Shown here piece by piece: positions 16,643 to 24,915 of a stretch of DNA of 64,000 nucleotides. The stretch comes from Isosphaeraceae bacterium (GTDB lineage Bacteria > Planctomycetota > Planctomycetia > Isosphaerales > Isosphaeraceae): contig JANXSY010000198.1 in NCBI GenBank assembly GCA_025356435.1, positions 1 to 64,000 of the forward strand, read 5' to 3'. Within the stretch, counting starts at the first letter, position 1. Each line of letters opens with the position of its first letter. The notes below the pieces were generated by a model that saw only the letters and a program-made list of their open reading frames with translations, was not told where the DNA came from and searched no databases. The position numbers and the translations under genes are program-made.

Positions 16643-19570
16643 TCAGGGTTCGCGAACGTCCAGACCGGCGTCGAGAACTTTCGTGATCCGCTGACGGCAC
16701 TCTTTGAGGTGGGCGCGGGCGGTGTCGTCGAGCTTCACGTCTTTGCGGTCGAGGGCTTTGTCGATCCGCTCGCCGATCTCGCCAAGATGGAAGCGGGCGA
16801 GCGATCTGGCATCGGCAGGAACCGAGTTGTCACCACCGTGACGAATAACGAGATAAGAGAATTGGTCACCAAACCGGTTCGACGACTCGCCGAGGACCAT
16901 CGAATTGAGTCTTCGGAGATACTCACGCTGAAGGTTGCGGCGGACGGTCGAGAGGGCGACCTGGTTGGCCTTGGGGTCGCTGGCGGGGCTACCGAGGTCG
17001 GACCAGATGCCGTCGGTGAGGGATCGGAAGATCTCCTCCATGCGAATTGGGTCGCCACCCGGGTCAGTCTGGAGTTGCTGGTTCTGAATGCGGGCAAGCG
17101 TCGCCGGTCCGAGGCATTCGGCAAGGACGATCTTCTGGATCGCGAGCACCGTCTCCAGAACCGAGATGTCAACACCCCGACCCATCGATTGGTCGCTGCC
17201 CCAGTGCATCCATTTCTCGGTGCCGAGGCGACGGAGCAAGCCGGGGGAGAACTGGAATGACTTATCGCTAAGGATCTGGTCGGAGAGGAACTTCAGGCAC
17301 TCACGCTGTTTGGCCCCCGAGATCGGAATGATCGGGTCGCGTCCACCCTTGTCTCCCTTATGGTCGCGTGAGACCGACTGGCCGCCGATATATTGCGATG
17401 CGAGCACCGCCCCGTTGCCCCACTGGTCGAGCAGGACACCGAAGGCCCGGCGCGTCCTGGCCCACGACTCGCCATCCTTCACGACCTTGCCGTCGAGTTC
17501 TTTCAGAAGCGTCGAAGCGAGGCTGATCCGGTCCTTGGCGAACTGGCAGGGGTCGGAGCCGAGGTCGAAGCGGTTGACCAGGGGGTCGCCGTTGGACGAG
17601 GCGTCTTCGTCGGTCGCGAAGACAAGGTCAGCCTCTGGGGCACGCGCGGCGATCTTTTTAAGTTCCTCGTCTTCGCTGCCGTCGATGTGCTTATAGGCAT
17701 ATTCGATGGCCCAGTAGTCGTAAGGGCCAAGGGTCGTCGTGTAGTAGTCGCCTTGCTTGCGGCCCTGGGGGGCGATGTTGATCGGACTGTAATCCATGAC
17801 GCTGCCGACCAGGCCCTTCACTCGCGTGATGGACGTGTCGTTGAGTTGGTCGGCGTTCAGCATGGTGCTGGCCTTGAAGTTGTGCCGGAGACCGAGCGAG
17901 TGGCCAACTTCGTGCATAACGATATACTTGATCGCCTGGCCGAGAAATTCGCGAGGCAGTTCGTCCTTGGGCTTGGCGTCCTTCTTGTCGCCGTCTTTCT
18001 TGTCCTTGCCGTCCTTATCCTTATCCTTCTCGGGCTTGGCGGCGTCGGCAAAGGCAATTGCGGCGAGGCTGAAGTCATGCGAGAGGCCGGAGTGGAGTTG
18101 GCAGAAGCTCTGCGGCGAGTCAGCGCGACGGTGGCCGAGTTGCCACTGGAGGCCGCCGACCGACGCTGGGATCGCCTCGGGGGCAAGGCGACTCTCTCCC
18201 GAGAGGGCCGAGGCACCGGGCAGTCCGAAGCGTGACGGGCTGCCGTAACCCATCCGCGCCGCGAGGATCGGGCTGATGACCTCGCCAATCGCCAGTGGAG
18301 TCGGCCGCATCTCGCCGGAGAGGCCGGTCGTCGAGCCGATCAGGAGGGCGTAACTCTGTTTCCAGTGGCGAATGAAGCTGGCGTCGAAGACCACGTCGCC
18401 GTCGATCATCTCGCCGGTGAGCGGGTTGGCACGCAGGCATGACATCGCGAATCCAGCGTCGCTCGTGACCCAGCGAAACGTGCAGTAATTGGTATCTTCT
18501 GGATCGAAATCGTCGCGACCCTGCTCCTGCCAGCGAACCGCGATCGCGTCCACGAAGCCGATCTTCTCAAACGCCTTGTTCCACTCGCGGATGCCCGACT
18601 CGACATAAGGCCGGTATTCGACGGGAACTGTGTCTTCGATGTACCAGACGATCTGCTTTTTGGGCGGGGACAGCTCGGCCTTGGGATCGGCCTTTTCGAG
18701 ACGCCAGCGGTCGATCACTCGGACGAAATTGGTGTCGGCGTCGGTCTTGCCGAAGTCTTTCGAGGCGCTGAGAAAGTGGCCCACGCGGTCGTCGGCGGCT
18801 CGGGGGTGGTAGCTCGAATCGGGGGTCTTCATCAGGCTGTAGTGGACCACGACGGTGATCCCGCGATGGTCCGCGACGCCGTCGTCTCCCCCGAACCCAC
18901 CGAGATAGCGACGGACGCCGCTGAAGGTGGCCTCGACTTCGAGTTCGAGGTTATTCGGGAAGCCCTTGACCCGATGCCAGCTGCTCCGCGACCGATCCAT
19001 CGAGCCGAGCCCAAGCTGGGCGAAGTCGGTAAGGAAGATCTCGGAGAGGTCGATCACGACGGCCCCGCCCGCGTTGCGGTTGATGCTGACGATCGGCAGG
19101 GACATCAGGATCGAATCGACATAGTTCTGTTTGACCGACTTGTCGAGGGGCGTGCCCGAGGGGGCTTTATAGTGGATATTGCGGCGGATGAGCTGGACCT
19201 TCTCGCCAACCTTGTTGAAGACCAGCACCATGTCGTCGTCGCCGGCCGGCATCCCGGCTTGCGCCATGCCTCGGGCGATGGTGACGGGGAGGAGCATCGG
19301 CTGGTTGAACTGGTCGTTGCGGATCTCGGCGTAGAGGTGCTCGCCCTTCCGGTGAAGGGTGAACAGGCCGTCGATCTTCTCCGAGCCCCGGGTCACGTCG
19401 AGGAAGTCGCGATAGCGCGGTTCGGCCGGGGCGTTGTTGCCCGCCCGGCCGACGACGAAGGCTCCATCAAGATCAATCCGGCCCTCAGGACGTTCTTCCT
19501 GAGCCAGCAAGCCGGGGGTCGCCGCAAGGCCAAAGGCTAGCGACCAGGCCGCCAGGGTCAATCGTCTCAT
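16643..19570 (-). CDS. Exported zinc-dependent metalloprotease (DUF5117/DUF4953 type)
   Basis: A 975-residue secreted protease. Signal peptide at residues 1-24 from the ATG at 19570, which has GGAGAG upstream. The N-terminal half fits the DUF5117/DUF5118 region of this family, and the catalytic region carries the extended zinc motif HEVGHSLGLRH (three His ligands plus Glu) followed by SVMDYSPINIAPQG, the Met-turn-like segment of metzincins. A Lys/Asp-rich low-complexity stretch (DNA 17960-18040) lies immediately before the zinc motif and is unusual; it may be a flexible surface loop. It is first in a close-packed minus-strand run with the amine oxidase genes (32 bp gap). Substrate unknown. 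Confidence 0.85.
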   Translation of the reverse strand: MRRLTLAAWSLAFGLAATPGLLAQEERPEGRIDLDGAFVVGRAGNNAPAEPRYRDFLDVTRGSEKIDGLFTLHRKGEHLYAEIRNDQFNQPMLLPVTIARGMAQAGMPAGDDDMVLVFNKVGEKVQLIRRNIHYKAPSGTPLDKSVKQNYVDSILMSLPIVSINRNAGGAVVIDLSEIFLTDFAQLGLGSMDRSRSSWHRVKGFPNNLELEVEATFSGVRRYLGGFGGDDGVADHRGITVVVHYSLMKTPDSSYHPRAADDRVGHFLSASKDFGKTDADTNFVRVIDRWRLEKADPKAELSPPKKQIVWYIEDTVPVEYRPYVESGIREWNKAFEKIGFVDAIAVRWQEQGRDDFDPEDTNYCTFRWVTSDAGFAMSCLRANPLTGEMIDGDVVFDASFIRHWKQSYALLIGSTTGLSGEMRPTPLAIGEVISPILAARMGYGSPSRFGLPGASALSGESRLAPEAIPASVGGLQWQLGHRRADSPQSFCQLHSGLSHDFSLAAIAFADAAKPEKDKDKDGKDKKDGDKKDAKPKDELPREFLGQAIKYIVMHEVGHSLGLRHNFKASTMLNADQLNDTSITRVKGLVGSVMDYSPINIAPQGRKQGDYYTTTLGPYDYWAIEYAYKHIDGSEDEELKKIAARAPEADLVFATDEDASSNGDPLVNRFDLGSDPCQFAKDRISLASTLLKELDGKVVKDGESWARTRRAFGVLLDQWGNGAVLASQYIGGQSVSRDHKGDKGGRDPIIPISGAKQRECLKFLSDQILSDKSFQFSPGLLRRLGTEKWMHWGSDQSMGRGVDISVLETVLAIQKIVLAECLGPATLARIQNQQLQTDPGGDPIRMEEIFRSLTDGIWSDLGSPASDPKANQVALSTVRRNLQREYLRRLNSMVLGESSNRFGDQFSYLVIRHGGDNSVPADARSLARFHLGEIGERIDKALDRKDVKLDDTARAHLKECRQRITKVLDAGLDVREP

Positions 19571-19850
19571 GGTGCTCTCCGCGAGGTGTGTCGCCCAAGA
19601 CCGTCGCCGTCCGTAAACCTGGCTTACCCATCGTGACAAACCGATAGGTAGGCCGCAAGTCACAAATCTGTAGGAGGACCGCCCCGCTGGACTTACGACG
19701 AAGGCGGATCGTATCGGCGAGGTCCTCGTTAGGGATATGGGTCTGGGGGACCGAATCTAAGGCTGGTTCCGCATTCGGAGTCGGATCAAACCGAGCCCCG
19801 CCCTGCTCCAGCCGTTTGAGCCTTTTCCGGAGATGTCTCGGACGGATCGG

Positions 19851-20738
19851 TCAGGCCGTGAACGCCTCTACCCTCGGGGCGAACCGTCGGCCGCCCCTGG
19901 GTACGGGGGACACTCCTCCGCTCCCATCGAGCCGGAGCGTTAGCCTCACCCGGGGCACTGTGACAGGCTCCTCGCGACCGACCCGCACCAGACCGGCCAT
20001 CACAACCAGCACGGCCCCATAACCGATGGCCGCCGAGACGAACGGGCTAAGGTCGTGGCAACAGGTCCGGTAGGCGATCAGGAAGGCGACCATCCCGAGG
20101 TTCCCCCGAGGCATCGACCGCGCCATCCTAGAGACTGCCCCCGGCCCGCCTTCGAGGTGGATCGTCACCAGCACGGCCAGCGACATCGCCGGGAAAGTCG
20201 AGAACAGCCCCGCCCATTCTGGACCCGCCGACGACCGCAGCGCCCGGATTCCCAGGAGGAAGAGGGCCGGGACCACACACCTCAAGAGCATCGACCGCGA
20301 TGCCCCTTCACCCCTGACGACCTCCGTGGCCACCGGCAGCCGAGACGCCAGCACGCATCCCAGGACTACCCCGACTAGGGCCACGACCAGCCCGCCGACC
20401 GCACCGAGATCAGGGGCCGCGCGGAGGACCGAGGCCGTCAGAACATAGCCGAGCACCGCCGACAGCAACGCCGAGATCACACCCCGGCCCCGTCCCACAG
20501 CCATTGCATAGGCCAACGGCAAGGCCACGGCGGCAACCAGCCCAAGTAGCGCGATCTCAGCGGCCCTCGCCGCGTCGTCGGCACCTCGCTCAACGCCGCC
20601 ACCAACGAGCAAGACGGCCGTCGTGCTCGGCATCCCCAGCACGATCGCCCCCCAGCGCGGGCCGAGCCGGTCTCCGACTGCCCGCACGACATGGGTCATC
20701 GCCATCAAGACCGCGACCTGAATCCAGGGCCAGCTCAT
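19851..20738 (-). CDS. Multi-span membrane protein, unknown
   Basis: About 295 residues with eight to ten hydrophobic helices and a short basic C-terminal tail. Two sequence-similar spots, GMPSTTAVLLVGG in the first half and FSTFPAMSLAVLV in the second, suggest an internal duplication of a 4-5 helix unit, as in many secondary transporters. ATG at 20738 is preferred (GGGAG ten bases upstream, first helix starts at once); an upstream TTG at 20762 is possible. No family is recognised and no neighbour indicates a substrate. Confidence 0.6.
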   Translation of the reverse strand: MSWPWIQVAVLMAMTHVVRAVGDRLGPRWGAIVLGMPSTTAVLLVGGGVERGADDAARAAEIALLGLVAAVALPLAYAMAVGRGRGVISALLSAVLGYVLTASVLRAAPDLGAVGGLVVALVGVVLGCVLASRLPVATEVVRGEGASRSMLLRCVVPALFLLGIRALRSSAGPEWAGLFSTFPAMSLAVLVTIHLEGGPGAVSRMARSMPRGNLGMVAFLIAYRTCCHDLSPFVSAAIGYGAVLVVMAGLVRVGREEPVTVPRVRLTLRLDGSGGVSPVPRGGRRFAPRVEAFTA

Positions 20739-21064
20739 GGATCGATCACTCCCGCCGCGCAACGTCCGACCGAAAAAGGCTTTACGCCCAGTTCGTTAGG
20801 TCATCGCGTTCGCCGCGGCCGGCGAATATCAAGGATGTCCATCAAGAACGCCGCGACTCTGGCACCATCCCCGCCTCGATCTGAGGCCTAGGACAGATGA
20901 GTCTGTCTCCTCTATCGGACTGGAGACTGGGCAAACCTGAGGCTTTGTTTGGATTTCGTCGAGTTTGCCGACTGGGCATCCCTTGCCGTGTGCGCACCCC
21001 GATCCCAAGTGGGCCAAAACCCATCTTCACTTGCCGATCCGATAGGTTTTGCCGGCCGATCCGC
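20739..21064. other. Intergenic stretch with no gene seen
   Basis: No credible coding frame, RNA gene or clear terminator. It contains a short direct repeat of GCCGATCCG around 21034-21060. It holds the promoter region of the membrane protein and the downstream region of the next minus-strand gene. Confidence 0.4.
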
Positions 21065-22162
21065 CTAGCTCACGGGGGCAAGCTGGCGCACGTAATCGAG
21101 CCCGTAGCGTAGGGCCTGACCCCGGACCTCCCATTGCTCGTTTTCGGTCATCGCGTCGAAGCCGATCAACGCTCGGACATCGTGCGGAATCTCGTCTGAG
21201 CGCGGGCCTTGATCGGCGTAAATCGTTTTATTTTTTGTCTTTGTGACTTTATTGGGTTCGGTCGGCGCTTCGACTTCGGCCTCGGGCAGCCACGCCTCCA
21301 GGTCGGCCCCGGTCCGCGTGAGCTGGATCAGTTGGGCGATCGAAGACCGTAGCGACCGGTCGTGTTGTGCCTCGTAACGCATCAGGCACTTCCCCTCGGG
21401 CGAGGCGTCGAGATAAGCCGCCTGGGCGATCTGCTTCCGGACCTCGTTGGGCGGCACAAACCGATTCCGCAACGCCAACAAGGTATCAATCTCCTCGTCG
21501 ATGAACACCCGGAACGCCTCGGTCATTGCCAACGCCTTGCCGGGTTCGAGCCGGGTCACCCCGGTGTTGTGGGCCATAAGTTGACGCGAGGCCACCGCGG
21601 CGGCACCAACCTGCTCATCCGAGGCGTCGGTCGGCCATCCCAGCAGGTTCAGCAGCCGCGTATGGTGTGCTTCGAGGCTGTGCCATCCCCCGTCTGACGT
21701 GGTCGCTTCGGCCAGTTCGTTCCACATCGTGACCTGCGTCTGGATCCCCTCGTAAGTCCGGTTGAGGATCGAGAGAGCGCGCCCGGGTTCGGGCCGCACG
21801 CATTGCAGACCCTCCTCGATCTCCGCGGCGAGCTGGGCCTCGAACTGCGCGACCGCGTCGTTGCCGAGCCCCTCCAGCCGACGCGTCTCGACCCCGACCG
21901 ACCGCCGCAACCTCCACGCGGCGACCGCTCCGCGCTCAACCAGGGCACGCCGGGCGGCCGTGGGAGGCTTCCAGTCCTCGTCCCAGGCGTCGAGTTCAGC
22001 CTGGAACTCGGCGGGATCTTCGTGGGGCAGGACGATCTGCTCGGCCCGCATCCCATGGACCAGCCCGTTGAACCGCGACCGCGCCTTGCCCGCGGCGGTG
22101 TTCGGTCCGGTCGACTTCAGCGCGTTCTTACGATTGGCTTCGATCTGTGCGACGGTAGCCAT
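21065..22162 (-). CDS. Lineage-specific protein with ANRKNALKSTGP header
   Basis: A 365-residue cytoplasmic-looking protein of a family common in planctomycetes and acidobacteria but without known function. The N-terminus (IEANRKNALKSTGPNTAAGK, then ARSRFNGLVHGMRA) is basic and conserved-looking; the body is helical (residues 50-270), with a charged, Pro/Glu-rich linker near 300 and a C-terminal segment ending YVRQLAPVS. The ATG at 22162 gives the header at once. The basic header resembles a nucleic-acid-binding segment, but no catalytic motif is seen. A small inverted repeat lies just upstream, between it and ferrochelatase. Confidence 0.6.
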   Translation of the reverse strand: MATVAQIEANRKNALKSTGPNTAAGKARSRFNGLVHGMRAEQIVLPHEDPAEFQAELDAWDEDWKPPTAARRALVERGAVAAWRLRRSVGVETRRLEGLGNDAVAQFEAQLAAEIEEGLQCVRPEPGRALSILNRTYEGIQTQVTMWNELAEATTSDGGWHSLEAHHTRLLNLLGWPTDASDEQVGAAAVASRQLMAHNTGVTRLEPGKALAMTEAFRVFIDEEIDTLLALRNRFVPPNEVRKQIAQAAYLDASPEGKCLMRYEAQHDRSLRSSIAQLIQLTRTGADLEAWLPEAEVEAPTEPNKVTKTKNKTIYADQGPRSDEIPHDVRALIGFDAMTENEQWEVRGQALRYGLDYVRQLAPVS

Positions 22163-22199
22163 GGGTTGTGCTCTCGAAAGATGTATGCGGAGCCAGGCG

Positions 22200-22292
22200 C
22201 GTAGGGGCCCACGCGCCATTTCGACGCAAACATCATCGATTCTCGACCGAGGCTCGTCCCATCATTCCGCGTAAGGCGGATCTGCCCCTACG
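22200..22292. repeat. Small inverted-repeat element between genes
   Basis: CGTAGGGGC (22200-22208) is inverted as GCCCCTACG (22284-22292), with further partial match (GCC at 22215 and GGC at 22275). The right arm supplies the TAG stop codon of ferrochelatase. The layout resembles a short dispersed or MITE-like element; only one copy is in this window. Confidence 0.4.
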
Positions 22293-23346
22293 AAGGTCGC
22301 GACGCCGATCGATCTGCCATGACAGGGCGCAGCGAGGGCAGGCAACAATCGACCGGGCAGACGTCGTGGCTCGGGCCGAATTCGCCGATTGAGCGGCGGT
22401 CTCGTTCACCCTCCACTCGCTCGACGATCAGTTCGCCGAGCATCGAGACGAAGAGGGGATGCGTGCCGACGGTTGCCGACCGGACCATGTTGAGGCCGAT
22501 CGCCTCGCAGGCATGGCGGGCCTCGTCGTCGAGGTCATACATCACTTCCATGTGGTCGGAGAGGAAGCCGACGGGGTGGACGACGGCGTCGGTCACACCT
22601 TGCTCTTTGATCGTCTTGAGATAGTCAACGATATCGGGTTCGAGCCAGGGATCAGTCGGCCTGCCGCTGCGGGATTGGTAGACGAGTCGCCAGCGATCGG
22701 GGGTGACGTGGAGTGACTCGGCCACCAGGCGGCAGGTCTCGGTCAACTGAGCGACATATCTACAATTGTTTGCCATCGAGTCAGGAATGCTGTGCGCGGT
22801 GAAGGCGAGCAGGGTCGAATCGCGACGGTCTTGGGGGATCAGATCGAGCGCGGCACGGACGCGGTCGGAATTCGCGGCGATGAAGTCGGGATGGTTGTAG
22901 AAGACCCGCATCTTATCGACGATCGGGGCCGACTCCCCCACCGACTCGCGGGCCTTGGCGATATCCTCGCGATACTGGCGACAGCTCGAATACGAACTAT
23001 ACGCCGCGAGGACAACACCCAAGGCGTGCCGAACACCATCGGCGGTCATCTTCGCCATCGTATCGGCGAGCATTGGCTGCCAGTTGCGGTTTCCCCAGTA
23101 GATTGGCAGGTCGATCCCTCGTCGTCGCAACTCGGGCTCGAGAACGTCGATCAGGTCGCGGACCTGGGCATTGATCGGGCTGACGCCATCAAAATGATAG
23201 TAATGCTCGGCCACTTCGAGCATCCGCTCACGCGGGATGTTGCGACCTCGCAAAACGTTTTCCAGGAACGGGATCACGTCGTCTCGCCCCTCGGGACCGC
23301 CGAAGCCGACGATGAGGATGGCATCATGGGGAACTGAGTCGGTCAT
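22288..23346 (-). CDS. hemH: Ferrochelatase, coproporphyrin-type features
   Basis: Inserts iron into a porphyrin late in haem synthesis. The 352-residue protein has the N-terminal GFGGPEGRDDVIPFL segment, the catalytic His in FTAHSIPDSM and the acidic helix HPVGFLSDHMEVMYDLDDEA with the catalytic Glu. YSSCRQYRE and YQSRSGRPTDPWLEPD are close to actinobacterial coproporphyrin III ferrochelatases. A Cys in SSCRQ and a C-terminal CPVDCC could hold a [2Fe-2S] cluster as in some actinobacterial enzymes, an inference only. It lies on the minus strand 94 bp from the upstream PfkB gene. No other haem gene is near. Confidence 0.9.
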   Translation of the reverse strand: MTDSVPHDAILIVGFGGPEGRDDVIPFLENVLRGRNIPRERMLEVAEHYYHFDGVSPINAQVRDLIDVLEPELRRRGIDLPIYWGNRNWQPMLADTMAKMTADGVRHALGVVLAAYSSYSSCRQYREDIAKARESVGESAPIVDKMRVFYNHPDFIAANSDRVRAALDLIPQDRRDSTLLAFTAHSIPDSMANNCRYVAQLTETCRLVAESLHVTPDRWRLVYQSRSGRPTDPWLEPDIVDYLKTIKEQGVTDAVVHPVGFLSDHMEVMYDLDDEARHACEAIGLNMVRSATVGTHPLFVSMLGELIVERVEGERDRRSIGEFGPSHDVCPVDCCLPSLRPVMADRSASRPS

Positions 23347-23440
23347 GGCCGTCGGTGCCTGGGTCGCGGAAATGGGTAGAGAGTCAAATCTGTTTTATAC
23401 GGATCGGCAAGGTAGGCGGTGCAGACGCATCCGATCGCCA

Positions 23441-24574
23441 TCACCCTTCCGATCCCGGCAACGTCGCCGCGAAATCAGCCAGGTCGGTCAGGGTCGGGCT
23501 CTCGGCGCTTCGGACATAATAGCCGCTCGTCGTCACTCCCGCGCAGAGGCTCTCTGCGAGACCGAGACCGAGGATGCGGCCGAGGCAGAAGCCCGCGTTG
23601 AAGTGGTCGCCCGCCCCGGTGCTGATCTTGGGATGACGGATGAACGGTCCCTGGAAATGGGCCGATTCGGTCGCGGTCGCGGCGGCGGCGGTCCGTCGGG
23701 GGTGGATCACCGCGCAGCCGATTTCGAGTTCTTCGCGGATCGATGTAGCTAACTCGGAGACGTCTGACTCGGGATCGGTCGGAATCCGCAGCTTCAAGAC
23801 CGACGCGACCTGGAGCGCCTCCTTGAGATTCATGCCGAGGATCAGATTGATCCGCGACTCGAATTCGGCCAGCCCTTTGAGCGCGGCGAAGAGGTCGGTC
23901 GGGGTCCGCTTCTCGGGGTCGGCTAGATCGATAAACAGGGTGCCCTTATGGCGGGATTCCGTCGAAAAGACGTTGTCCAAGAGATGCCGCCAGATCGAGC
24001 CCATCCCCGAGAGCATCGTCCAGTTGACCATGCCGATCAGGGTCGCCCCGCCGAAGGTCGTTCGCAGGGTGTCGAGGCCGACTCGGGCGACGAGGTTGTC
24101 CCAGTTCACGTCGTCAAGCGTGCCGTATTTGCCGAGCATGATCTTGCCGTCTTGGAACTCGAGCGCATCGGTCTGGCCTGACTCGGCGACGCTGATGACC
24201 CTCGCCCGCTTGCTGAAGTCGCGGAAGACGGGATGGATCTCGGGATAGCCGAGGCTGCCGATATAAGTGACGCCCAGCCCGAGCCGGGCCAGAGCATTCG
24301 CCATGATCGGGCCGTTGCCGCCGAGCTTGCTCTGCTTGACGATGAGTTCATAGTTGCTCGACTCCCCCGCCGCCGCGCGAATTTTATCGCCCATCGCGGC
24401 GATCGTGGGGACCGCGTCATATTGGCCATCCGCGTGTCGTTTGTCGACGACCGCGATGATATGGTCGACGAACCCGTCGAAGCCGACAACGCTCGACATC
24501 GACGCCAATCCGCCGCCAAAAGCTCGGAGCCCTTCGGCCGTCGAATCGCAAATCTCTTCGCGCGATCGAGTCAT
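23441..24574 (-). CDS. PfkB-family carbohydrate kinase
   Basis: Ribokinase-fold kinase of 377 residues. GFDGFVDHIIAVVDKR near residue 31 is the start of the sugar-binding half, KLGGNGPIMANALARLG is the first glycine motif, and STGAGDHFNAGFCLGRILG is the C-terminal ATP/catalytic motif with the catalytic Asp. It is distinct from the KDG kinase at 8.3-9.4 kb (canonical GAGD motif here). The phosphorylated sugar cannot be deduced; the gene is divergent from the azurin-fusion operon. Confidence 0.8.
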   Translation of the reverse strand: MTRSREEICDSTAEGLRAFGGGLASMSSVVGFDGFVDHIIAVVDKRHADGQYDAVPTIAAMGDKIRAAAGESSNYELIVKQSKLGGNGPIMANALARLGLGVTYIGSLGYPEIHPVFRDFSKRARVISVAESGQTDALEFQDGKIMLGKYGTLDDVNWDNLVARVGLDTLRTTFGGATLIGMVNWTMLSGMGSIWRHLLDNVFSTESRHKGTLFIDLADPEKRTPTDLFAALKGLAEFESRINLILGMNLKEALQVASVLKLRIPTDPESDVSELATSIREELEIGCAVIHPRRTAAAATATESAHFQGPFIRHPKISTGAGDHFNAGFCLGRILGLGLAESLCAGVTTSGYYVRSAESPTLTDLADFAATLPGSEG

Positions 24575-24915
24575 CTCGACGATCCCCCGTACGGCCTGAG
24601 CCCACGAAATCCTACTTTGACCTCGGAATGATTGAGGATACCGGATCGGCTCGACGGATGCGTCCCTCCGACCGCGTAAACGGTTCGCAATTTTCTATCG
24701 ATGGGGACTCGAATCTGGGTCGATCCTGCCTTACGATTCGAGGAGGCGATGTCGTGCCCTCGTCTGCGAGCCACATTTTGATGCAGGGAAATCACCTCAC
24801 CGGGGTGGGGGAGTCGGGTATCTTGGCATTGAAACGGGTATGATCCGGAATGCCGCTCGACCCGATCGAGCCACCCGCCTGCCGGTCCAACCATCCGTCC
24901 CGGGATCAGCACCCC
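24575..24915. other. Divergent intergenic region
   Basis: Separates the PfkB gene (minus) from the fusion-protein operon (plus) and must hold both promoters. A TATGAT (24839-24844) could be a -10 for the operon, but no matching -35 is seen. The plus-strand frame is open from 24850, so some of this may be coding if an upstream ATG is used. No RNA gene found. Confidence 0.35.
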
